Positions 50,039 to 59,073 of a DNA stretch of 64,000 nucleotides are shown piece after piece. Every line of letters starts with the position of its first letter. The first letter of the stretch is position 1. This DNA is from Pleodorina starrii (lineage: Eukaryota; Chlorophyta; Chlorophyceae; Chlamydomonadales; Volvocaceae): NCBI GenBank assembly GCA_030267565.1, contig BRXU01000007.1:3162001-3226000 (forward strand). The letters are read 5' to 3'. The notes beneath the pieces are model-generated. The model was not told where the DNA came from. It did no database searches and saw nothing but the letters and a program-made list of their open reading frames with translations. The position numbers were made by a program, and so were the translations under genes.

Positions 50039-51338
50039 ATCTTCTAGGGTAGATCTTGGTGCGAAGATCATCCGGGGTAGATGTGTGTGTCTCTCCACAG
50101 ATGTGTGGCTATGGGATGCGCGTGCGCATGCGGATTTGGGATTTAGATATTAAGAGAGTTTTCGCAGGCCTGTGCTGCTGAGTCAGCACTGCTGTTGTCG
50201 AGCTTTGGGTGTTGCTCTTTTTCTTTGTTCCTCTTGTTTCTTCGTCCATGTTGCGGGCATGTCACAGTTGCGACATCCGGCTTTGTGTGTGAAGGTAGGC
50301 CGGAAAAGGGCGGCGTGATGCCGTGTTAATTTCCGGCAGAGGCAGGGGGGTAGGCGTACTGCGAGGCTGATTACTGTTGTTGGAAGGACAGCAGTGGAAG
50401 TGCGGAAGGGCAGGAGTGCACATACATTGGGGTGTGTGGCAAACGGGGGGAGGAGAGACTGCTGCGTCTTCGCAGCGCAGGCGCCCTAGTCTGGCTGCAG
50501 ATGCTCGTTTCGTTTCGTTACTACGGGACAGTGGATGTCAGGGAGCCATCTTCTCCGTTGTGGCGGAGGCCGGGTGTTAAGAGTAGGGCAAGCTTTGGGC
50601 AAAGCCACGATGTGGAAAATCTTGCCGCCGCAGGGGCCCCGTGCTAGTTTGGTAATACAGCAGGATGACTCCTGACAGGTACGGCATGTACGTCACATCC
50701 ACGTCCACATTCACACGTGCGTGCCCCGTCACTGCCTCCCCGACGCAGCGAGAAAGTCCCAAACCCGGCGCTCCCATCCAACCCTCCATCCGTGCCGGCC
50801 CCGACCCCTGCTAATATCCTTCCGGGAACCCTTCGCGTCCGTAAAACCACCCGACGAGCAAGCGCAGCAACATATACTACCGGTACCTGACTCCCAGAGG
50901 CACCTGGGCTTGTGCCGTGGAGGATCCTCACATACCGGTAGGGCCAACCCATTCGCATAGGGCCATGCCATTCTTTCACACGCATCCTCACCCCACGCAT
51001 CCTCCCTCCGCAATCTTGTCACCAGCGGCGGGCGCCGGCGGCGTCCGCGGCGATAACACGAGGGTGGCCAGGGACGCCGTTGTTTCCACGCTCCAGGGAT
51101 GCTGAGCCCTTGCTTGGTTTTGCCAGATTGACTCCAGCGCTGGGTGCTCCATTAGAAGTGGACCCTCCTCCCCCTCCTGTCACTGCAACAGACGAAGCTG
51201 GGAACAGCGATGGACACAAGACACGCGCCGCCAGGCCAGAGGGGCGGACGCGCCGCGTGCTGCTGGAGAGATCAGACCCCAAGTGCAAAGGTCAAAAGCC
51301 CGGTTCCCCGTGGTGGCCAGGGTAGTTCGAAGGCGCAC
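50039..51338. other. PSME4 3' flank and spacer to the DIRS cluster
   Basis: No gene seen. No TGTAA was found before the DIRS boundary at 51339, so the PSME4 poly(A) site is unclear and could fall in the retrotransposon cluster or use another signal. Confidence 0.45.
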
Positions 51339-51801
51339 AGAGGCCACAGTCCCGGCAGAGGGACACGCCTCGTCAGGATTATCGACACAACGGCAGTTAG
51401 AGAACGCGGGCGCTCGCGCGCCCGAACAGACCGGATTGGCAGCTACTGTACGGCACTCTCGTACACCCGGTCGGGAGCTGTAACTCCCACTGCCAGTTTC
51501 GTCGCAATAAGCTTCCATTTCTCCTACTCCTCGTCAGTGCTTCCTCGGAGAGATAGAAATGTTAAGCCTTATTGCTCCTCACTGTCCGTCGGTCGTTACA
51601 GCCAGCCGTACGCGACGGCAACCGACTCCACAGCAACCCTGTAAAACCCCGCGGCGGCAACCAACATCCCGCGCCACACCGAACAGTCCCTTTGCGAAAC
51701 CCCACACCATCCCCAAGACGCCCCCCAGTTTTTTAAGTTGCATTAGTGGCCGTCAGTGAAGACAGATTTTGAAAGCATTCTCCATGCGCGCCACTCTGCA
51801 A

Positions 51802-52959
51802 CTACTTGGGGGGGCCCAAAATGTGGGCCGTCAGTTTCTTGTGCGCCGACACGCCGTCCTTCACGTAGTGCTTCTCGAACGTCGCCGGGCTGGCCCAGCG
51901 GCCGAGCTTTTGCACCAGCGCCCGGTCTGCGCCGCTGTTAACGGCGGTAGTCGCGCCGCCCCGGCGGAACGCGTGGGTGCCGAAGTCCCGATGGATCCCC
52001 GCCGCCTGGAAAGCGGCGTTGAGTTTCTCCCGGAAGTCGCGATAGGGCATCGCGGCAATCGGCGCGTCGAGCGGCGCCGTGCGCTGGGCCAGCCGTTGGG
52101 AGCCGTCGGCGCTGCGGGCAACGGGCCGCAGCAGGGGGCCGACATCCTCCACCTCCTGCAGTTTCCCCGCCACGTAGGCCTTGCGCGGCGCACGCTGGTA
52201 GCCGCCCGCGACCAGCAGGTCGTGCAGGAGCTGCACCGGGCAGTGGGCTGGGTGTAGCTCGCCCACGGCACCGATCGTAACCGTTGCTCCTTGGGCCCGC
52301 TGGTCGGTCTTGCTGCGGTAGAGGTAGATCGAGGCGTGCGAGCCGAGTTGCACGTCTAGCAGATCCTGGTGTACCAATATCTTGGCCAGGTCGTCGTAGC
52401 GCAGCAAGCCAGTGAAGCAGAGCACCACGCAGGTGACGACCATGCGGGTCTCGAGGTCGGGACCGGAGCCCTGGAGCGGGAAGTGGTATGCGAGGAGTTG
52501 CTGCATCTCCCCAGGTGACGCGTCCGCCAACACCCGCGAGTTGCTGGTCAGGGTGCGCCTTGCGGCCTCACGGACGGCACTGCACAGGGGCGCGTCGCAC
52601 GGCGACGGCAGGCCCGCTGCCTGGTAGTACGCGGAGATAGCTGCGCTGGCCTTGTCCACCTTCTGATGCCCCGCCCGGCGCTCCGCAGCCTCGTCCCGCA
52701 CAGAGGTATGGTAGCAAGCTACGAATGCACCGGTGCAGGCGTAAGGCGCGAAACCCCGCTGGATGCAGAACATGACAAACGCGCACCAAGCTGGGTAGTA
52801 CTGCTTCCAGGTGCTGCTCGCCTTGCTGAACCGGCTGATCGCTGCCAAGCGCCCCGCCAGGCGCTGCAAGTCGGGGTGCGCTCCGGCAGCCCCCAGGCCC
52901 GCAACCACGAAGGCAACTGTGCTCGCATCTGTCGTTACAGGGGCGGAATGGGCAGACAC
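51802..52959 (-). CDS. Tyrosine recombinase of DIRS fragment A
   Basis: About 385 residues ending at TAG 51802. It has the tyrosine-recombinase signature: Arg in FTGLLRYDDL, HAFR (H-x-x-R) in THAFRRGG, Trp in the second His/Trp position (LGRWAS) and the nucleophile Tyr in EKHYV. The enzyme would insert the circular DNA copy into the genome by recombination instead of a DDE integrase. The frame overlaps the RT-polyprotein end by 25 nt in another frame and begins at a GTG, not an ATG. Expression therefore probably needs frameshifting, reinitiation or a non-ATG start. It differs from the copy at 57881-59035 at three residues noted by eye (H/L, R/G and A/V). Confidence 0.9.
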   Translation of the reverse strand: MSAHSAPVTTDASTVAFVVAGLGAAGAHPDLQRLAGRLAAISRFSKASSTWKQYYPAWCAFVMFCIQRGFAPYACTGAFVACYHTSVRDEAAERRAGHQKVDKASAAISAYYQAAGLPSPCDAPLCSAVREAARRTLTSNSRVLADASPGEMQQLLAYHFPLQGSGPDLETRMVVTCVVLCFTGLLRYDDLAKILVHQDLLDVQLGSHASIYLYRSKTDQRAQGATVTIGAVGELHPAHCPVQLLHDLLVAGGYQRAPRKAYVAGKLQEVEDVGPLLRPVARSADGSQRLAQRTAPLDAPIAAMPYRDFREKLNAAFQAAGIHRDFGTHAFRRGGATTAVNSGADRALVQKLGRWASPATFEKHYVKDGVSAHKKLTAHILGPPK

Positions 52960-54969
52960 CGCGAGTTAGCTGCGCCGAAATCTAATAGTAGCGCCATGGA
53001 CTGCCACGTCGGTGGTGGGACCGGGTCCCATACGCCGAGCCTGTTCTGAAGGAACAGGCCTGGGCCCGTCGGGAAAACATGCACTGCGTGAACAAACTCC
53101 CGAAACAACGAACTGCTCGTGACCAGGCGGGGCCACCACGCGGCCCGCGGCCAAAATGGGGCCAGCAGGCACAACCGCGCTTTGCATGCCTCCGCATGTG
53201 CGAGCACTCGCCCCAGAACGGCAAAAGGTGGGTTGCACCAGGCAATGCCCGGTGCTTGCGGCCATTGGACGGCGAACGCATTCACTCCCGCGCTGGCCGG
53301 GTGAAAGTGATAGGAATAGAACGGTTGCATCTGGTAGTTGTGGGCGGACGCAAACAGATCTACTGCAAACTGGCCACCACGCCCCCACTTCGCCGCCAGG
53401 GTACCGAAAGCGCACGGGTTCAGCTTCCAGTCACCCGACTCCTGGTGTTTCGACAGGTCGTCTGCGAACTGGTTCAAGTCCCGCGGCACCCATTCGACCA
53501 ACAGGTCAATTCCTCTCTCGATGCAGTACCACAAAAGGGCCGAGCAAATGCCCTGGAGCCGGGGGCGCACCGAGCCACCTTTGGTAAGTATGTCCCTGGA
53601 TGGCCGGCTGTCCGTGCGGACGAGGACGTGCTGGTCGTCCAGGCGCCCCGCGCCATTGAAGCTTTGCAACACGTTAAGCATCCCCGTCAACTCCAGCAAC
53701 GTGGAGGAGTCCTCGTCGGTCTCCTTCTCCCATTGCCCGCTCGCGATCAGCAGCACGCCATCCTCCTTGGTCCAACCACCCCACCCGCCGAACGAAAACT
53801 CGGACCGCCCCGCGGCGTCCGTGTAGATGACGAACGAATGCACGTGGGATGGACGCCAGATTGGTCGGAACCCGTCGTAATGCTCGAACGACTCTACCCA
53901 AAACTTCACCTCCCACGCGACGTCGGGCGTCAGCAGCCGGTACGAATCGTACGTCGTGCCCTTCTGTCGCAACTCGTCTGCGACCCACGCGGACATAAGA
54001 CGTGTCATGAGGATAGAGATTTTCCCAAAAGAGTGCGACATCGACAGGAGCGAGCCCGCCAGGGATGCGACCCCCCGTATGCGGAATTCCCGCGCCCCGT
54101 CGTGCGCTTGCAAAACCTCGCGCGCCAACGCTTGGACTGCTACTCGCTTCGAGGCGGGGACGAACATGGAGCCGCGCACCGTGTCGATTTCTGCCCCTAG
54201 GTACGTTTTCCGTTGCTCCGGTTCGAGCGAGCATTTGCTCTCGCTGACCAGGAAACCTGCGCTCTCGAAATCCGTCAACACCCGGGTCCGCAACTGTGTC
54301 AACACCTGTTTGTCCTGGTGGGCGTGTATGCTGTCATCTATGTAACCCGAACACCGGTGGCCCTCGGCCCGCCAGCTCTGTTGGAGCTCCCGCGTGATTT
54401 TGGTAAACACCCAGCAGGCTGGGGCCAGACCGAAAGGCAACTGTACGAATTGGAACCATCGTCCCTTCCACTCGAAACCCAAGAACTCCCAAGCACTTTC
54501 GTGCATATCGACGTGGTGGTACCCCGACTTCAAATCGACCGTAAACATGTAATCGTCACGCTCCAGTGTGTCCCCGAGCGTTGCCAGGGATTCGTACTTA
54601 AAGCTGGGCACTTGCAAGTGCTCGTTGATGTAGCGCGCGTCGTAAATCAAACGAAACTTGGTCGTGCCTTTTTGGGGCACCACCCCCAGCGGGAGCACAC
54701 AGCGCGGCTGGTGGTTCACCGCGCGGGCCGCGCCCGTCGCTATCAGCTCATCGATCGCCGCATCGACGAACGCGGACTGCTCCGTGGCCGACGCGTGGTT
54801 CCGGAGGTGGATTGGGGCCGGCGGGCCGGTCTTTTCCGACCATCGAAGCGAAAAACCAAACAGCACCCAGTTCAGCACTAGTGCCGATCGGCAAAACGTC
54901 TGCCAGAAAGTGGCGCGCGCGCGGAGCCGGCCCCGCATTTGTGGGGGCTGCCCTTTCGCCGGCTTCACC
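52818..54969. repeat. Left arm of a 2,152-bp inverted repeat
   Basis: Mirror image of 55263-57414 with a 293-bp spacer (54970-55262). Arm lengths match exactly, with only a few substitutions seen. Confidence 0.92.
52935..54969 (-). CDS. DIRS RT-RNase H-methyltransferase-like polyprotein, fragment A (5' partial)
   Basis: Minus-strand frame ending at TAA 52935. In order: RT with FTVDLKSGYHHV (first catalytic Asp) and YIDD in CSGYIDDSIHAH; RNase H with VIYTDAAGR, ELTGML, VRTDSRPS and FADDLSKH; a C-terminal domain with FAVDLFAS and CNPPF, the NPPF resembling the catalytic motif of adenine methyltransferases known from DIRS elements. The frame stays open into fragment B up to 55574, but that extension is antisense to B's RT and is not a real N-terminus. 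Compared with B it carries GVVPQKG for GVVPKKG and TSSSLF for TSGSLF. Confidence 0.88.
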
Positions 54970-54976
54970 TCGACCA

Positions 54977-57297
54977 CTGGCGCTAAGCTGAGCGGCACGG
55001 CCTGCGGCTCCAAGCAGAACGCGAGAGACACGGCGGTCACCGACACCGGCTCCAACCCCGGCACCTCGGCACCGATCGAGAGCCCCCCGACGGGGACGCC
55101 CGCGGCACCCTCAGCGCGGAGGCCTGGAACCACGGACGCCAACGGCACTTCGCAAGTTCGGGCCCGCCAACAGCAAGCGGAGGCCGCGAGCGTCAGCGCG
55201 CCAGGTGCGGCTGACCTTGACGGTTTGGAGGCAGAGTTCGAAGCCTCGGCACACCCGCCGCCGGTGAAGCCGGCGAAAGGGCAGCCCCCACAAATGCGGG
55301 GCCGGCTCCGCGCGCGCGCCACTTTCTGGCAGACGTTTTGCCGATCGGCACTAGTGCTGAACTGGGTGCTGTTTGGTTTTTCGCTTCGATGGTCGGAAAA
55401 GACCGGCCCGCCGGCCCCAATCCACCTCCGGAACCACGCGTCGGCCACGGAGCAGTCCGCGTTCGTCGATGCGGCGATCGATGAGCTGATAGCGACGGGC
55501 GCGGCCCGCGCGGTGAACCACCAGCCGCGCTGTGTGCTCCCGCTGGGGGTGGTGCCCAAAAAAGGCACGACCAAGTTTCGTTTGATTTACGACGCGCGCT
55601 ACATCAACGAGCACTTGCAAGTGCCCAGCTTTAAGTACGAATCCCTGGCAACGCTCGGGGACACACTGGAGCGTGACGATTACATGTTTACGGTCGATTT
55701 GAAGTCGGGGTACCACCACGTCGATATGCACGAAAGTGCTTGGGAGTTCTTGGGTTTCGAGTGGAAGGGACGATGGTTCCAATTCGTACAGTTGCCTTTC
55801 GGTCTGGCCCCAGCCTGCTGGGTGTTTACCAAAATCACGCGGGAGCTCCAACAGAGCTGGCGGGCCGAGGGCCACCGGTGTTCGGGTTACATAGATGACA
55901 GCATACACGCCCACCAGGACAAACAGGTGTTGACACAGTTGCGGACCCGGGTGTTGACGGATTTCGAGAGCGCAGGTTTCCTGGTCAGCGAGAGCAAATG
56001 CTCGCTCGAACCGGAGCAACGGAAAACGTACCTAGGGGCAGAAATCGACACGGTGCGCGGCTCCATGTTCGTCCCCGCCTCGAAGCGAGTAGCAGTCCAA
56101 GCGTTGGCGCGCGAGGTTTTGCAAGCGCACGACGGGGCGCGGGAATTCCGCATACGGGGGGTCGCATCCCTGGCGGGCTCGCTCCTGTCGATGTCGCACT
56201 CTTTTGGGAAAATCTCTATCCTCATGACACGTCTTATGTCCGCGTGGGTCGCAGACGAGTTGCGACAGAAGGGCACGACGTACGATTCGTACCGGCTGCT
56301 GACGCCCGACGTCGCGTGGGAGGTGAAGTTTTGGGTAGAGTCGTTCGAGCATTACGACGGGTTCCGACCAATCTGGCGTCCATCCCACGTGCATTCGTTC
56401 GTCATCTACACGGACGCCGCGGGGCGGTCCGAGTTTTCGTTCGGCGGGTGGGGTGGTTGGACCAAGGAGGATGGCGTGCTGCTGATCGCGAGCGGGCAAT
56501 GGGAGAAGGAGACCGACGAGGACTCCTCCACGTTGCTGGAGTTGACGGGGATGCTTAACGTGTTGCAAAGCTTCAATGGCGCGGGGCGCCTGGACGACCA
56601 GCACGTCCTCGTCCGCACGGACAGCCGGCCATCCAGGGACATACTTACCAAAGGTGGCTCGGTGCGCCCCCGGCTCCAGGGCATTTGCTCGGCCCTTTTG
56701 TGGTACTGCATCGAGAGAGGAATTGACCTGTTGGTCGAATGGGTGCCGCGGGACTTGAACCAGTTCGCAGACGACCTGTCGAAACACCAGGAGTCGGGTG
56801 ACTGGAAGCTGAACCCGTGCGCTTTCGGTACCCTGGCGGCGAAGTGGGGGCGTGGTGGCCAGTTTGCAGTAGATCTGTTTGCGTCCGCCCACAACTACCA
56901 GATGCAACCGTTCTATTCCTATCACTTTCACCCGGCCAGCGCGGGAGTGAATGCGTTCGCCGTCCAATGGCCGCAAGCACCGGGCATTGCCTGGTGCAAC
57001 CCACCTTTTGCCGTTCTGGGGCGAGTGCTCGCACATGCGGAGGCATGCAAAGCGCGGTTGTGCCTGCTGGCCCCATTTTGGCCGCGGGCCGCGTGGTGGC
57101 CCCGCCTGGTCACGAGCGGTTCGTTGTTTCGGGAGTTTGTTCACGCAGTGCATGTTTTCCCGACGGGCCCAGGCCTGTTCCTTCAGAACAGGCTCGGCGT
57201 ATGGGACCCGGTCCCACCACCGACGTGGCAGTCCATGGCGCTACTATTAGATTTCGGCGCAGCTAACTCGCGGTGTCTGCCCATTCCGCCCCTGTAA
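54977..57297 (+). CDS. DIRS RT-RNase H-methyltransferase-like polyprotein, fragment B (5' partial)
   Basis: Intact from the truncation point to TAA at 57295-57297. The same frame is open upstream to an ATG at 54658, but that part is antisense to fragment A and only mimics a start. RT (FTVDLKSGYHHV, YIDD), RNase H and the NPPF domain are all present without frameshift, so this is the best-preserved polyprotein copy in the window apart from its missing N-terminus. A Pro/Ala/Thr-rich linker precedes RT. Confidence 0.88.
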
Positions 57298-57414
57298 CGA
57301 CAGATGCGAGCACAGTTGCCTTCGTGGTTGCGGGCCTGGGGGCTGCCGGAGCGCACCCCGACTTGCAGCGCCTGGCGGGGCGCTTGGCAGCGATCAGCCG
57401 GTTCAGCAAGGCGA
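55263..57414. repeat. Right arm of the 2,152-bp inverted repeat
   Basis: Reverse complement of 52818-54969. Confidence 0.92.
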
Positions 57415-57417
57415 ACT

Positions 57418-59039
57418 AGAGGCCACAGTCCCGGCAGAGGGACACGCCTCGTCAGGATTATCGACACAACGGCAGTTAGAGAACGCGGGCGCTCGCGCGC
57501 CCGAACAGACCGGATTGGCAGCTACTGTACGGCACTCTCGTACACCCGGTCGGGAGCTGTAACTCCCACTGCCAGTTTCGTCGCAATAAGCTTCCATTTC
57601 TCCTACTCCTCGTCAGTGCTTCCTCGGAGAGATAGAAATGTTAAGCCTTATTGCTCCTCACTGTCCGTCGGTCGTTACAGCCAGCCGTACGCGACGGCAA
57701 CCGACTCCACAGCAACCCTGTAAAACCCCGCGGCGGCAACCAACATCCCGCGGCACACCGAACAGTCCCTTTGCGAAACCCCACACCATCCCCAAGACGC
57801 CCCCCAGTTTTTTAAGTTGCATTAGTGGCCGTCAGTGAAGACAGATTTTGAAAGCATTCTCCATGCGCGCCACTCTGCAACTACTTGGGGGGGCCCAAAA
57901 TGTGGGCCGTCAGTTTCTTGTGCGCCGACACGCCGTCCTTCACGTAGTGCTTCTCGAACGTCGCCGGGCTGGCCCAGCGGCCGAGCTTTTGCACCAGCGC
58001 CCGGTCTGCGCCGCTGTTAACGGCGGTAGTCGCGCCGCCCCGGCGGAACGCGTGGGTGCCGAAGTCCCGATGGATCCCCGCCGCCTGGAAAGCGGCGTTG
58101 AGTTTCTCCCGGAAGTCGCGATAGGGCATCACGGCAATCGGCGCGTCGAGCGGCGCCGTGCGCTGGGCCAGCCGTTGGGAGCCGTCGGCGCTGCGGGCAA
58201 CGGGCCGCAGCAGGGGGCCGACATCCTCCACCTCCTGCAGTTTCCCCGCCACGTAGGCCTTGCGCGGCGCACGCTGGTAGCCGCCCGCGACCAGCAGGTC
58301 GTGCAGGAGCTGCACCGGGCAGTGGGCTGGGTGTAGCTCGCCCACGGCACCGATCGTAACCGTTGCTCCTTGGGCCCCCTGGTCGGTCTTGCTGCGGTAG
58401 AGGTAGATCGAGGCGTGCGAGCCGAGTTGCACGTCTAGCAGATCCTGGTGTACCAATATCTTGGCCAGGTCGTCGTAGCGCAGCAAGCCAGTGAAGCAGA
58501 GCACCACGCAGGTGACGACCATGCGGGTCTCGAGGTCGGGACCGGAGCCCTGGAGCGGGAAGTGGTATGCGAGGAGTTGCTGCATCTCCCCAGGTGACGC
58601 GTCCGCCAACACCCGCGAGTTGCTGGTCAGGGTGCGCCTTGCGGCCTCACGGACGGCACTGCACAGGGGCGCGTCGCACGGCGACGGCAGGCCCGCTGCC
58701 TGGTAGTACGCGGAGATAGCTGCGCTGGCCTTGTCCACCTTCTGATGCCCCGCCCGGCGCTCCGCAGCCTCGTCCCGCACAGAGGTAAGGTAGCAAGCTA
58801 CGAATGCACCGGTGCAGGCGTAAGGCGCGAAACCCCGCTGGATGCAGAACATGACAAACGCGCACCAAGCTGGGTAGTACTGCTTCCAGGTGCTGCTCGC
58901 CTTGCTGAACCGGCTGATCGCTGCCAAGCGCCCCGCCAGGCGCTGCAAGTCGGGGTGCGCTCCGGCAGCCCCCAGGCCCGCAACCACGAAGGCAACTGTG
59001 CTCGCATCTGTCGTTACAGGGGCGGAATGGGCAGACACC
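57418..59039 (-). mobile_element. DIRS-like retrotransposon, fragment C (recombinase and 3' region)
   Basis: 1,622 bp colinear with 51339-52960 without indels; I noted four substitutions. The copy stops exactly where the recombinase frame begins, next to the 5' part of fragment D. Confidence 0.9.
57881..59035 (-). CDS. Tyrosine recombinase of DIRS fragment C
   Basis: Same protein as at 51802-52959, with all signature residues (R, H-x-x-R, W, Y) present. The frame is open further upstream to an ATG at 59149, which lies in unrelated sequence antisense to fragment D. That would add 37 foreign residues and give this copy an ATG that fragment A lacks. Whether it is used is unknown. Confidence 0.85.
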   Translation of the reverse strand, partial: SAHSAPVTTDASTVAFVVAGLGAAGAHPDLQRLAGRLAAISRFSKASSTWKQYYPAWCAFVMFCIQRGFAPYACTGAFVACYLTSVRDEAAERRAGHQKVDKASAAISAYYQAAGLPSPCDAPLCSAVREAARRTLTSNSRVLADASPGEMQQLLAYHFPLQGSGPDLETRMVVTCVVLCFTGLLRYDDLAKILVHQDLLDVQLGSHASIYLYRSKTDQGAQGATVTIGAVGELHPAHCPVQLLHDLLVAGGYQRAPRKAYVAGKLQEVEDVGPLLRPVARSADGSQRLAQRTAPLDAPIAVMPYRDFREKLNAAFQAAGIHRDFGTHAFRRGGATTAVNSGADRALVQKLGRWASPATFEKHYVKDGVSAHKKLTAHILGPPK

Positions 59040-59073
59040 CCGTACTCCTTACACGCAATACTGTGATGCTGCA

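Larger units (their letters stand above)
51339..54969 (-). mobile_element. DIRS-like retrotransposon, fragment A (5'-truncated)
   Basis: Sense order on the minus strand is RT, RNase H, methyltransferase-like domain, tyrosine recombinase, then a 463-bp 3' region (51801-51339). No LTRs or target duplication, as expected for tyrosine-recombinase elements. The left limit at 51339 is where identity with fragment C begins. The right limit at 54969 is where its mirror image, fragment B, takes over after a 293-bp spacer. Nearest named family is probably the PAT/Kangaroo-type DIRS elements of volvocine algae; that rests on domain content only. Confidence 0.88.
54970..57417 (+). mobile_element. DIRS-like retrotransposon, fragment B (spliced, truncated at both ends)
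   Basis: Starts near 54970-54977 in the N-terminal part of the polyprotein and runs through RT, RNase H, methyltransferase-like domain and about 47 codons of the recombinase. It then breaks off at 57414 against fragment C, which creates an immediate TAG. At 54994/54995 it joins exactly the two bases that flank the 87-bp intron of fragment D, so this copy derives from spliced RNA. Confidence 0.88.

Noticed and set aside
51019..51325. Short overlapping frames between PSME4 and the DIRS cluster
   Set aside because: No domain, both strands open and under 90 codons; possibly older DIRS debris but I could not align it to the copies present.
53079..54200. 373-codon frame antisense to the DIRS polyprotein, repeated in each copy
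   Set aside because: Shadow of the RT/RNase H coding strand; it appears wherever the element appears and has no domain.
54658..54976. Apparent N-terminus (from ATG 54658) of the 879-codon frame over DIRS fragment B, and its mirror from 55574 for fragment A
   Set aside because: These parts are antisense to the RT of the opposite arm. Because the arms are mirror images, both show the same false N-terminus.
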